Origin: Acidobacteriaceae bacterium TAA 166
GTDB lineage: Bacteria > Acidobacteriota > Terriglobia > Terriglobales > Acidobacteriaceae
Assembly: GCA_000421065.1 (NCBI GenBank)
Contig: ATWD01000001.1
Coordinates: 806,001-870,000 of the forward strand
Reading direction: 5' to 3'
DNA: 64,000 bases
Part shown: piece after piece, positions 35,654 to 45,000 of the stretch
Layout: each line of letters begins with the position of its first letter
Position numbering within the stretch: position 1 is the first letter of the stretch
The notes under the pieces: generated by a model
What the model was told of the DNA's origin: nothing
The model's input: the letters and a program-made list of their open reading frames with translations, nothing else
Databases searched by the model: none
Made by a program: the position numbers and the translations under genes

Positions 35654-35782
35654 CTTTCCATGGTAAAACGCAACCCGGCCGGGATGCACATGGAAAGCGC
35701 AGAAAACTCGCCGGGGGCTGGAACAACCCGCTTCCGGCTGTCCGGGGCCAAAGCTCTCTCGCCAAGCTACAATTCTAAGAAC

Positions 35783-36562
35783 GTGATCCAACAGCGCAAC
35801 CACCTCCCTGCGACCGTCGCGGCTGTGCTGCTGACTGCACTTCCTCTGGTCTCCCAGGCACCTCCGCCGCCCGCTCCCCCGGCACCAAGGCCGCAGCCTG
35901 CGCTGTATCGCAATCTGATCGTGCTCGATCCCGCACACGGAGGCCGAGACAAAGGCTCGCAGATCTCCGCAAACTCAGCAGAGAAAGAGGTTACGCTGGC
36001 CTTCGCCCAGAGGCTGCGACCGGCTCTGGTGGCCCAGGGCTTCACCGTGGTCTCGACCCGCGACTCCGACCCTGCCGACGAGCTCACCACCGACCAGCGC
36101 GCCGGAACCGCCAACCACGTCCGTCCGCTCGCCTGCATCCTCCTGCACGCCGCCCCCGCAGGTTCCGGCGTTCACATCGTCACCTCGTCGCTCGTGCCCC
36201 CTGAAACTACACCTCCACCCGGCAGAGCGGTGATGTGGAACCGGGCCCAGGCCCCGGTGATCCCGATGAGCCTGCGTCTGGCCAACGAGGTCGGCCTCAC
36301 CCTCGAAGCGGCAAACCTTCCGGTACTACTGATGCGATCCTCGGTTCCTCCCCTCGACAACCTGACCTGCCCGGCTGTCGCGGTGGAGCTGGCCCCGTTG
36401 AAAGGCTCCTCGAAGAACGCGACCTCCGCCGCCGACGCCGGTTACCAGCAGCGCGTGGCCAACGCCATCGCCGCCGGGCTGGCCTCGTTCCGCACGCACA
36501 ATGCGCCGCCGCCGAACGCCATCCCTTCGATGGCCTCGCCTCGCGCAGGAGTCGCCCCATGA
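35783..36562 (+). CDS. N-acetylmuramoyl-L-alanine amidase, divergent (Amidase_3 type)
   Basis: 259 aa. An N-terminal hydrophobic stretch (VAAVLLTALPLVSQA) serves as signal or anchor, with a Pro-rich linker. The Zn amidase core has His in IVLDPAHGGRDKG, Glu in SAEKEVTLAFAQRL, His in ACILLHAAPA and the catalytic-type Glu in VAVELAPLKGSSKN. All four key residues are present, but the motifs are more divergent than usual. The start is GTG 35783; TACAAT 8 nt upstream looks like a -10 box, so the mRNA may be leaderless. An upstream ATG at 35682 is possible. Its stop overlaps the next gene (ATGA). Confidence 0.75.
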   Translation: MIQQRNHLPATVAAVLLTALPLVSQAPPPPAPPAPRPQPALYRNLIVLDPAHGGRDKGSQISANSAEKEVTLAFAQRLRPALVAQGFTVVSTRDSDPADELTTDQRAGTANHVRPLACILLHAAPAGSGVHIVTSSLVPPETTPPPGRAVMWNRAQAPVIPMSLRLANEVGLTLEAANLPVLLMRSSVPPLDNLTCPAVAVELAPLKGSSKNATSAADAGYQQRVANAIAAGLASFRTHNAPPPNAIPSMASPRAGVAP

Positions 36563-37185
36563 TTCCTCGTTATCAACGCATCCTGTTCTGGAGTCTGGTC
36601 GGCTGCATCCTGCTGATGGGAGCCTTCCTGCTGCACGGCTGCCGCGAGGCGCACAAGCGACTGACCGCTCTCAACGATGCGACTCCCATCGCGGCGCCCA
36701 CCGCCGCCGCGACGGAGGAGGTGAACCTCTACTTCGCCTCCGACGCCAACGCGACCATCCACTCCAGCCGCGCCCAGGTCGCGCTCCCGCAGGACACCTC
36801 TTTGAAGGCCAGGGCGCTGCTCGAACATCTCCTGGCGCAGTACTCGCGTCCCGACTCGGCTCATCCGCTCCAGAGTGGGCCGTCGGTGGACGATGTCTTC
36901 CTCCTCGCCGACCCTGCGCACCCGAACGCCGGAAGAATCACAGTGAACCTGCACGGATCGTTCGCGGACACGCATCCCTCCGGCATCGAGGTGGAGCAGC
37001 TTACGCTGGACTCGATCATCGGCACGCTGCACGCGGCGTTCCCCGAGTTCAACGAGGTGCGCTTCCTGGTCGACGGCCAGGTGCGCGAGACCCTGGCCGG
37101 GCATGCGAGCCTGGATCGGACTTACCCGCTCCTCGACACGACAGCCGGTCCCGCCGTGCCCAGCGAGGCAGCCACACAACCATGA
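36559..37185 (+). CDS. GerMN domain lipoprotein-like protein
   Basis: 208 aa. A membrane segment with a terminal Cys (LVGCILLMGAFLLHGC) suggests a lipoprotein or anchor. The GerMN domain (about residues 50-185) includes EVNLYFASDANATI, LKARALLEHLL, RITVNLHGSFAD and VRFLVDGQVRETLAGH. GerMN proteins, first known from spore germination, accompany amidases in many non-sporulating bacteria. It overlaps the amidase and murI by ATGA on both sides, a tightly coupled peptidoglycan operon. Confidence 0.88.
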   Translation: MIPRYQRILFWSLVGCILLMGAFLLHGCREAHKRLTALNDATPIAAPTAAATEEVNLYFASDANATIHSSRAQVALPQDTSLKARALLEHLLAQYSRPDSAHPLQSGPSVDDVFLLADPAHPNAGRITVNLHGSFADTHPSGIEVEQLTLDSIIGTLHAAFPEFNEVRFLVDGQVRETLAGHASLDRTYPLLDTTAGPAVPSEAATQP

Positions 37186-38018
37186 AGACAATCGGTGTAT
37201 TCGATTCAGGCTTCGGCGGCCTCACCGTGCTGCGCGAACTTCTGCCTCTGTTGCCGGGAGACCGCTTCCTCTACCTGGGCGACACGGCGCGGCTTCCCTA
37301 TGGCTCCAAGTCACGCGCGACCATCGCGCGCTACGCGGTCTCGAGCGCCAAGTTTCTCGCCGATCAGGGAGCGGAGCTGCTGGTGATCGCGTGCAACACC
37401 GCGACGGCGCTCGCGCTCGATGACATTCGCGAAGCGCTTCCGATCCCGATCGTCGGTGTGGTCGAGCCCGGCGCGGAGTCGGCGCTCGCGGCGGCGATCG
37501 CGAGCAAACAGGGCGCGGCAGCCTCGCAGATCCTGGTGCTCGCAACCGCCGCGACGACGCAGTCCGGGGCCTACCGCCGTACCCTCGAAGGACTGGGTCT
37601 GCGCGCCACCGAGAAGTCCTGTCCGCTGCTGGTGCCCCTGGTGGAAGAAGGATGGCTCGATGCCGCGACCCACGATTCGGTGACGCTCGAGGTGCTGCGC
37701 ATCTACCTGCTCGAGGCCATGGAAGAGGCTCCCGCGGCCAACGTGCTGCTGCTGGGGTGCACCCACTATCCTCTGCTGCGGCCACTGATCGAGACGACGC
37801 TCGAGGACCTTCGCCACCCCATGCGCATCATCGATTCGGCGGCGGCGACGGCGCGCGCCGTTGCTGCGCTCGCTCCGCAGGACGTCACTTCGACGGCATC
37901 CTCGCCGACGCGGTGCGAGTTCTATGCCACCGATTCCATCGAAAAGTTCCAGCGGCTGGGATCGACGTTTTTAGGCCGCGAGCTGCCCGAGGTGCGGCTG
38001 ATCGATCTGGGCGGCTAG
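37182..38018 (+). CDS. murI: Glutamate racemase
   Basis: 278 aa cofactor-independent enzyme making D-glutamate for peptidoglycan. The two catalytic cysteines are visible: Cys71 in VIACNTATA and a second in LLGCTHYPLL. GVFDSGFGGLTVLREL and YLGDTARLPYGSKS are the standard N-terminal motifs. Its ATG overlaps the GerMN stop by 4 nt. A copy of the palindromic element follows the stop by 9 nt. Confidence 0.96.
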   Translation: MKTIGVFDSGFGGLTVLRELLPLLPGDRFLYLGDTARLPYGSKSRATIARYAVSSAKFLADQGAELLVIACNTATALALDDIREALPIPIVGVVEPGAESALAAAIASKQGAAASQILVLATAATTQSGAYRRTLEGLGLRATEKSCPLLVPLVEEGWLDAATHDSVTLEVLRIYLLEAMEEAPAANVLLLGCTHYPLLRPLIETTLEDLRHPMRIIDSAAATARAVAALAPQDVTSTASSPTRCEFYATDSIEKFQRLGSTFLGRELPEVRLIDLGG

Positions 38019-38026
38019 GAACACAG

Positions 38027-38194
38027 GCGCTGCCGCGCGGGCCCACTACGCGTGGGGCGTGTACTCCCTTCGGGGCGGGGCTCCCGTTGGTCGCTTATCC
38101 AGATGTTTGCGCCGACCGAAGGAAGGCCCACGGCGAAGCCGGTACACGTCACGAAGTGACCGCCCCACGCGCAGTGGGCCCGGCCGGCAGGCCA
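38027..38194 (+). repeat. Palindromic element, copy 13
   Basis: Left end GCGCTGCCGCGCGGGCCCAC. The first GTCACTTCGTGAC arm is deleted (GTGGGGCGTGTACTCCCTTC). Inner CTCCCGTTGGTCGC is present but its partner has decayed (CGACCGAAGGAAGG). Return arm CACGAAGTGACCGCCCCAC and right end are intact. Confidence 0.85.
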
Positions 38195-38281
38195 CCGCCT
38201 TTCCTCCATCAAGATCGCGCATTTCGAATCGATCATGACAGGGCGGCTGAGATTTTTTCGCGACCGCGATACTCTGTCGTC

Positions 38282-38659
38282 ATGCCTTATCTGCTGAAGA
38301 CGGAACCCAACAAATACTCCTACGACGACCTGCTTCGCGACGGCGAGACGATCTGGGACGGCATCTCCAACAACCAGGCCCTGATGACGCTGCGCAATAT
38401 GAAGAAGGGCGACAAGCTGGTGATCTATCACTCGAACATCGGCAAAGTCGCGGTGGGCACTGCCAAGGTGCTCTCGGTCGATGCCGGCGACCCAAAGAAT
38501 CCGATCGTGCACATCGCTCCCGTGAAAAGGCTGAAGCACGAGAAGCCTCTAGCGGAGATTCGCGAAGCTCCCGTCTTTCACGGCTCGATTATGTTCCGGC
38601 AGTTCCGCCTCTCGGTCGTTCCTCTGTCGGAGGAGCAGTACGACTGGCTTACGGCGTAG
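38282..38659 (+). CDS. EVE domain-containing protein
   Basis: 125 aa single-domain protein of the PUA-like EVE fold. YLLKTEPNKYSYDDL at the N-terminus, WDGISNNQALMTLRNM, GDKLVIYHSNIGKVAVG and the aromatic cage region match bacterial EVE proteins, which are thought to recognise modified bases in DNA or RNA. The target is unknown. Its last 11 nt overlap the convergent pheA stop. Confidence 0.92.
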   Translation: MPYLLKTEPNKYSYDDLLRDGETIWDGISNNQALMTLRNMKKGDKLVIYHSNIGKVAVGTAKVLSVDAGDPKNPIVHIAPVKRLKHEKPLAEIREAPVFHGSIMFRQFRLSVVPLSEEQYDWLTA

Positions 38660-39491
38660 CAGCCGCGCGATAACGTCCGAGGATTTTGACCATCCTGCAG
38701 TGCTCCATCAGCGCGGCGACGGCGGCCTCGGCCTTGCCGGGAGCGTCGAAGCGCACATCCACGTAGAAGACGTACTCCCACGGGCTTCCCGGGACGGGCC
38801 GTGACTCGATCTTGGTGAGATCAACTCCGGCCCAGGCCAGACGCTCGAGCGCCGCGACCAGCGTACCCGGACGATGCTCGATGGCGAAGGCGAGGCTCAT
38901 CTTGTTGTCGGGCTCGGTGGGCGCGATGAGCCACGGGTCTTCCATTCTGCGCACCAGGTGAAAGCGCGTGAAGTTCTGGGCATGATCTTCGACGGAGGAG
39001 ACGAGGACCTGCCCTTCGTATTGCGTCGCGGCCAGCACGGGAGCGATTCCGGCGACGTCGCGCAGCTGATGCTCCATCAGGTACTTCACGCTGCCGGCGG
39101 TGTCATAGAAGGGCATCACCTCGAACTCGGGATGCGCGGCGAGAAACTTCCTGCACTGCGAGAGCGCGACCGGATGGGAGATCACTCGGCGGACCTCCAC
39201 GAGCGCAACGCCGGGAGCGACGATGAGGTTGTGGTGGATGCGGAGAAGGCTCTCGCGCTCGATGCGAACGTCGAGCTCGAGCAGGAGATCGTAGTGCTCG
39301 GCGACGGAGCCGTGCAGGCTGTTTTCAATGGGCAGGACCGCGGCATCGACGGCGCCCGAGAGAACCTGGGCCATCACCTCCGCCGAGACGTTGCAGGGCA
39401 CGATGCTCAATGCGGCAAGGTCGTTGCCCAGCATGGACATCGCCGCCATATGGCTGTTGGAGCCAAGCTCTCCCTGAATCGCGATCTTCAA
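38649..39491 (-). CDS. pheA: Prephenate dehydratase
   Basis: 280 aa monofunctional enzyme converting prephenate to phenylpyruvate for phenylalanine synthesis. Periplasmic-binding-like catalytic domain: IAIQGELGSNSHMAA, LPIENSLHGSVAEHYDLL and the essential Thr-Arg-Phe in NFTRFHLV. The C-terminal ACT domain has RPGTLVAALERLAWAGVDL and KIESRPVPGSPWEYVFYVD, with the ESRP effector-binding motif for Phe feedback. It starts with TTG at 39491, preceded by GGAGG at 8 nt. No terminator or leader peptide is seen upstream. Confidence 0.95.
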   Translation of the reverse strand: MKIAIQGELGSNSHMAAMSMLGNDLAALSIVPCNVSAEVMAQVLSGAVDAAVLPIENSLHGSVAEHYDLLLELDVRIERESLLRIHHNLIVAPGVALVEVRRVISHPVALSQCRKFLAAHPEFEVMPFYDTAGSVKYLMEHQLRDVAGIAPVLAATQYEGQVLVSSVEDHAQNFTRFHLVRRMEDPWLIAPTEPDNKMSLAFAIEHRPGTLVAALERLAWAGVDLTKIESRPVPGSPWEYVFYVDVRFDAPGKAEAAVAALMEHCRMVKILGRYRAAATP

Positions 39492-39644
39492 ACTGAAAGC
39501 CTCCGTAAGACCTCTATTTTATTCATGAATGGCAACCTCCTCGACACGGAAGGCACCTTACAACAGGAAGGCCGAGCAGATGCAACGCATTTGAAGCGAT
39601 TCCTGGCTCGGCGCGCTTTCCACCTTTTATTTCAGGAGTTCACC

Positions 39645-39797
39645 ATGCTTTGGACAATCACGATTATTCTCTTCATCCTCTGGGTGCTTGGATTAGTCAG
39701 CAGCTATACGCTCGGCGGATGGATTCATATCCTGCTGGTTCTGGCCATCATTGTTCTGATCTTCAACCTGATGAGTGGGCGAAGAGGAGCTTTGTAA
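39645..39797 (+). CDS. Lmo0937-type small membrane protein
   Basis: 50 aa, two hydrophobic helices: MLWTITIILFILWVLGLV and HILLVLAIIVLIFNLM, ending in a basic tail. It matches the small lmo0937 family linked to envelope or general stress. CAGGAG precedes the ATG. It is followed 91 nt later by csbD, another stress-type gene. Confidence 0.85.
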   Translation: MLWTITIILFILWVLGLVSSYTLGGWIHILLVLAIIVLIFNLMSGRRGAL

Positions 39798-39888
39798 CGC
39801 GAAGGTCGAGCCGCGAACTACTAAGCGCCTATCCACTTGGAACCAGAATTTACTCTCAACCTGCACGAAGGCATGCGAGGGAGTCATC

Positions 39889-40215
39889 ATGAACAAAGAG
39901 ACTGTAGAAGGAAAATTCGATCAGATCGCGGGAGCGATCAAGCAGAAGACAGGCGAGGCTTTTGGCGATCAGAGCCTTGCCAACTCCGGCGTCGCCGACC
40001 AGGTGAAGGGCGCAGCCAAGGAGACCTGGGGCCACGCCAAGGATGTCGCCGCAGATCGGAGAGACGACGCTGAGGTGCGAGCGGAGAGTTCCCGTCTGCG
40101 CGCCGAGGACAAGGCGGATAATCTGCGCGACCGCATCGTGGACGGAGCGAAGAACCTGAAGGACAAAACGAACGAAGAGCTCGAAGATCTGCGTAATCGG
40201 GGCCGCGACGTCTGA
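39889..40215 (+). CDS. CsbD family stress-response protein
   Basis: 108 aa. MNKETVEGKFDQIAGAIKQK is the family signature, followed by GDQSLANSGVADQVKGAA. The second half is an unusually long, charged helical extension (RDRIVDGAKNLKDKTNEEL). CsbD proteins are small, soluble and induced by general stress, but their molecular role is unknown. GAGGGAG precedes the ATG. It has its own terminator downstream. Confidence 0.88.
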   Translation: MNKETVEGKFDQIAGAIKQKTGEAFGDQSLANSGVADQVKGAAKETWGHAKDVAADRRDDAEVRAESSRLRAEDKADNLRDRIVDGAKNLKDKTNEELEDLRNRGRDV

Positions 40216-40239
40216 TACCGGAGCTCAGCTTCAAAGCAA

Positions 40240-40275
40240 CGATGACCCTTCCTTTCAAGGAGGGTCATCGTTTTT
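40240..40275 (+). terminator. Intrinsic terminator of csbD
   Basis: CGATGACCCT...AGGGTCATCG stem with TTTTT at 40271-40275. It overlaps the stop of the convergent UbiA gene. Confidence 0.9.
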
Positions 40276-41140
40276 AACGGCGCAGAAGAACGTCGGTCGC
40301 GATGAAGCCGAAGAAGACCACGGAGATGATCCCGTTCAGGGTGAAGAAGGCCGCATTCATCCTTCTCATGTCCTTGGGCGAGATGATGAGGTGCTCGTAG
40401 AGCAGAAGCAGAGCGACGACGGCGATTCCCACCAGTGCGATCTGTCCCAGCGCGAAGGAGACGACCAGCCAATAGAGCATGCCCAGCATGCCGAGGTGCA
40501 TGAGGCGGGCGATCCAGAATGCGGCCTCGAGACCGAAGGCCTGGGGAATGCTGTTGAGACCGGCGCCTCGGTCGTGCTCGAAGTCCTGGCAGGCGTAAAG
40601 AACGTCGAAGCCTCCGACCCACAGGAGGACGGCGAAAGTCAGGATGATGATGCGCGGGTCGAGCGAGCCACGGACGGCGATCCAGGCGGCTGAGGGCGCG
40701 ATTCCGAGAGCCAGGCCGAGAACGAGGTGCGACCACCGTGTGATCCGCTTCATGTAGCTGTAGGCGAGGACGACGAAGAGCGCCACCGGAGCAAGCAGCA
40801 GCGTAAGGCGATTGAGCATTGCGGCTCCGACGAAGAAGACCACCGCGGAGAGGATGACAAAGCCTCCAACGAAACGGCCGGTCAGCGCGCCCACGGGGAT
40901 AGCTCGCATCGCAGTACGGGGGTTGGCGGCATCGAGTTTAGCGTCGACCAGGCGGTTGAAAGCCATCGCCGCCGAACGCGCCGCGACCATGCAGACGATG
41001 ATCCATCCCAGCACACGCAACGAAGGCCACGCACCGGCGGCGAGAACGGCTGCCGTAAGGGCAAAAGGCAGGGCAAAGATCGAGTGCTCCCACTTGATCA
41101 TCTCCAGGGTGACCGCGGTGCTCTTCCACAATGAGCTCAT
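40274..41140 (-). CDS. UbiA-like polyprenyltransferase (probable menaquinone pathway)
   Basis: 288 aa integral membrane prenyltransferase with about eight or nine helices. First Asp-rich motif NRLVDAKLDAANPRTAMRAI, second DVLYACQDFEHDRGAGLNSI. The NPRTA.R and DxxYACQDxEHDR pattern is that of the UbiA-like branch found with futalosine-route menaquinone genes (MqnP-like). It probably attaches a polyprenyl chain to the quinone head group. No mqn gene is in the window, so the pathway is inferred from subfamily. Confidence 0.88.
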   Translation of the reverse strand: MSSLWKSTAVTLEMIKWEHSIFALPFALTAAVLAAGAWPSLRVLGWIIVCMVAARSAAMAFNRLVDAKLDAANPRTAMRAIPVGALTGRFVGGFVILSAVVFFVGAAMLNRLTLLLAPVALFVVLAYSYMKRITRWSHLVLGLALGIAPSAAWIAVRGSLDPRIIILTFAVLLWVGGFDVLYACQDFEHDRGAGLNSIPQAFGLEAAFWIARLMHLGMLGMLYWLVVSFALGQIALVGIAVVALLLLYEHLIISPKDMRRMNAAFFTLNGIISVVFFGFIATDVLLRR

Positions 41141-41160
41141 GGATTCATCTTAAAAGAGAA

Positions 41161-41191
41161 CCGGCCGCGAAGACAGCCTTCTTCGCGGCCG
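41161..41191. terminator. Hairpin terminator downstream of the BON protein
   Basis: CCGGCCGCGAAGA-CAGCC-TTCTTCGCGGCCGG, a 13-bp perfect stem between the BON stop and the UbiA start. No long T-tract. Confidence 0.65.
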
Positions 41192-41208
41192 GGGGAACAT
41201 GCGCAGGA

Positions 41209-41985
41209 TTATTTTTCCTGCGCGGGGCCGGCAACCTGCAGGTTGTTGACGACCTTGAAGACGCCGGGAACACCGTTGGCGCGGATGTTGGCGACGTCTT
41301 TGTCGGCCTGGCTGTCGACCATGCCGGAAAGGGTGACGTTGCCGTTGATCACGGTGATGCGGATCGGCTTGGCCGGATCGATCGCGTACTTATTCAGCTG
41401 CGCAGCGCCGTAGACGGCCCGCGCCGTGGCCAGCCGGATGCGGTCGTCCATAGGAGAGACGGGCGCGACTTCGATGTTATCGACGACGTCCTTCACGCCG
41501 GGGTAGTTCGAGACCAGGCTGATGGCGGAGTCCTTGTCGGTGGGACCGTAGGCGACGCCGCCCAGGGTCACGACGCCGTCCTGCACTCCGATCGTGAAGG
41601 CGTTGAAGGCGGTAGTGCCGTACCCCACGCGGTCGTAGGTCAGCTTCTCGGCGAGCTTGTTGCGCAGCGTGACGTCCTCGATCGGAGGCCCAGCGACCTC
41701 GATCATATTCTGTACAACCTTGACGTTCTTTCGATGAGTTGCCTTCCTGTAAGCGTCTTCCTTCGCCGAATAGAGATCGACGGTGCCGCGCAGGGTCACG
41801 ACGCCGTTCTGCACGGAGATATTCACATCCTTGAACCTCTTGTTGTCGAGCGCCTTGGAGACCTCGGCCTGAATCTCCGTGTCCTGCGGACTCGCCGCCT
41901 GCGCGAATCCCTTTGTGGATGCCGTTGCAAAAGACACGGTCATAAGCAAAGCAGCCGCAATCGAGCGTATCGTTCCAGTCTTCAT
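41209..41985 (-). CDS. Exported protein with three BON domains
   Basis: 258 aa. Signal peptide ending TKGFAQA, then three BON repeats of about 65-70 aa marked by SVQNGVVTLRGTVD, GVQDGVVTLGGVAYG and TVINGNVTLSGMVDS. BON domains are thought to bind phospholipid, and OsmY-type proteins protect the envelope from osmotic or folding stress. GGAGGAAGCGCAG precedes the ATG. It lies 78 nt after tamB on the same strand, so it may join that envelope operon. Confidence 0.9.
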   Translation of the reverse strand: MKTGTIRSIAAALLMTVSFATASTKGFAQAASPQDTEIQAEVSKALDNKRFKDVNISVQNGVVTLRGTVDLYSAKEDAYRKATHRKNVKVVQNMIEVAGPPIEDVTLRNKLAEKLTYDRVGYGTTAFNAFTIGVQDGVVTLGGVAYGPTDKDSAISLVSNYPGVKDVVDNIEVAPVSPMDDRIRLATARAVYGAAQLNKYAIDPAKPIRITVINGNVTLSGMVDSQADKDVANIRANGVPGVFKVVNNLQVAGPAQEK

Positions 41986-42063
41986 CTGCGCTTCCTCCTG
42001 AGCGGGCGTTCATGGCCAGCCCGTCTTCTAATGAGATAGACACTTCCTGATCCGATTTTGTTG

Positions 42064-45000
42064 CTAGCGGTAACGACGGCGAAGCTTGTAGACGATGCTG
42101 AAGACGCCGGATTCGTCGCGGGTGACGACGATGGACGAGTTATGGGTAAGGTCGTACTGCACCTGGATCAGCTGCTGGGCCGAGGTATTGACGTTGGTGG
42201 CAAAGGTTGCTGTGACCTGTTTGGAGATCTGCTCCTGAATGGTAATACGCGCCGATGAATTGCCGAGCGTGCCCACGAACGCAGGGTCGATCTTGACGCT
42301 GCCCACGCCAAAGAGCTTCTGCACGCGCGAGCCGACGGTTGCGTTGAGAGCCCCTCCGAGCAGGGCGCTGGTGGTGGGATCGGTGCCGGCGGCGACCTGT
42401 TGGGCTTCGTAGATCTGCGCCTCCTCCTGCGTTCTTCCCAAGGCAAGCAGGGCAAAGACATCGGCCTGGCTCAGCGGCGGCTCCGAGCGGTAGGTCGGCT
42501 TGAGGTTGCTGGAGGTGCCGTGCAGCCCGACGGTGATCTCATAGTTTTCAACCTGCGCAGTGGCATCAATGTCGATCGTCGGGTCGATGCGAACCGGATT
42601 GGTGAAGTAGATATCGCCGCGCTGCAGCTGGTACTTCGTATTCGCGAAGGTGGCGCTGCCGTCGGTGATCTGGATGCGGCCCAGGATCGAAGGATCGGCG
42701 ACGGTGCCACGAATATTCAGATCGACCGAACCCGCGAGCTTGGCGTAGGAGTTCTGAAAGTCGAGCTGCGGCGCACTGGTGACATGGACATCGAGACGGA
42801 TCTTGTTCGAGGGAGCATTTGGATCAGGTGGAGCGCTGATGGTTCCGCCGCTGCCGGCAAAAGCAGCGAAGTCGACATCCGGGCCGATACCGAAGCGGGT
42901 AATGAGGATGCTGCCGCTGAGCAGCGTATTTGTAGCCGTACCCTGCAGCTTGAGGTTCGCGTTGGCGGTCGCGCTCAGGCCATACAGGCGGACGCGAACC
43001 GCATTTCCGGTCGCCGTCAGGTCAGCGTAAAGACCATTGCGATAACGAAGCGATCCGCCGAGCTTCAGCTCTCCTCCTCCGGTCTTCCCGGTGAGGCTCT
43101 GCACCTGCAGACTATCTTCATTGAAGACCATCGTTCCATTCATGTCGCTCAGGCCGTTCGGGATTCCATCGAGCGCGATATTGACGTGTTGCAGCTCCAC
43201 CTTGCCGGTAAGCGATGGTTTGGAGACGAAACCTCCAGCCGCGGCGGTAAACTGCACCTTTCCGCTGGAGATGACATCGGGATCGAAGGTGTGGAGCAGA
43301 GCGACGCTCACGCTTCCATTTCCTTTCACATCCAGCTTGCCGCCCTTTGGATCGGTCGCCCCGAACAGCTGCGCCGTTCCGGAGAAGTGCATGTCCGTAT
43401 CCTGCCCGGTGATGTGCACCTGCTCGAGCGTCGCCACGCCAGCGTTGAGGCTCACGCGCAGAGGCTCGGCCGCCTTCAGCTCTATTCCCTGGAGGTGAAG
43501 ATCGACGTTATCCAGCTGCGCGACGCCATCGAGAAGTTTGGGCGTCTTCAGGGGGCCATTAATCGTCGCCGCTCCTGTGATGGAAGACTGCGCTTTGAGA
43601 CCCTCTGGGCCGAAGAGAGCGAGGGGACGGCTGACGTCGAAGTCAGACAACGTCAGCTTCGCCTGCGTCTGGTAGTCCCCGGTCAGCATGGTCTGGCCCT
43701 GCAGATTGAGCCGGGTTCCGACAGCGGTTGAGTTGGCGGTGAAGAAGAGCTTATCGCGGTCGCTGTGCGCCTCAACCGTCGCGCTTCCGACCGGCTGGCC
43801 GGAGTAGGTGATGTCGTTCAGCTGTAAATTCGCGCGCAGGCCGGGCTGGCTCACCGTCCCATCGGCATCGGCGACCAGAGTCAGGCGACCATCCACATCG
43901 GCGGCGGACCGCTTGACCGCCTCGAACTTCGACAGCAGAAGATCGTGGCCTTCCAGGTGGCCGTGAAAGCGTTGGCTGCCCATGTCATAGCCGCCATTGC
44001 CCGCGATCTGCATTCCGTGCAGCTTCACCGTCAGATTGGCGGCGTCGATCGTCTTGCCCTGAGCGGTCAGATCGGTCGAGACCGACTCATAGGGTTCACC
44101 ATAGGCGACTCCATTCCGCAGTGAGACATGGCCCGAGCCGTTGATGCTGCCGAACGTTCCGGTCACGTGCGCGTTCGCCGCGATGGTTCCAGTCACAGGA
44201 ATCTTTTGACCCTGACCCGCCATCTCGAGGAGATCCGGAACCGGTGCATCCGCCAACTGAAGATGGGCGTCGATGAGGGAACCGTCGTCCCACACAAAGC
44301 TTGTCGCTCCACGACGCGATACCACCCGACGTGGAGCGATCTTTCCCGCTGCGTCGAGCACGGCACTGCCGCGAAGGATCGTCGAATTGGCAACGGCCAC
44401 GCCGGTGTTGGGGGAGTATTCGGCATCGGCGACCACGGAGTCGAGCATTACATCGGTCGAGTCCATCGCGAATTCGAGATTGGACGCCTGCACATGCCCC
44501 TTCACGTCGAGATCTCGGGCGACCCCCTCCGCCGTGCCCGTGAAATGCAGGGCGCCGTGCAGCTTGACCGGGATGGCGGCGGCTCCCTTCTTCCCTTCGC
44601 TCTCGAGCCCGATGGTGGTGAGCAGCTGGTTGTACTCCTGGAGGTCGCGAACGGTGAGGTCCACATGCAGTGCCGTAAGGGGATCGCCATCGGCCACGCC
44701 GAGAATTCCCGAGCCCTGCACCGTCGACTGGGGCGTCTCGAGCGAGAGCCGCTGGATCTGCACGGTCTCGTTCTTCCCGCTGTAGTGAGCCAGAATCGCG
44801 CCCGTAAGCGGCACGTTCGAGGCAATGCCGCGACGAGCCGTGCCGGTGGGCGCGAGATTCAGGTCGCCGTCGAGCTCGACCGTATCGGCGACATTCTTCG
44901 CACTGCCTCCCCATTCCACCTTGACCGGCCCGCTGACTGCCGTGTCAAACCCCAGATCGCCGTAATGCTCTGCGGTGATATCCAAAATGGATCGCAGGGG

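Noticed and set aside
38660..39644. Leader-peptide attenuator for pheA
   Set aside because: No terminator hairpin and no Phe-rich short frame were found upstream of the TTG start.
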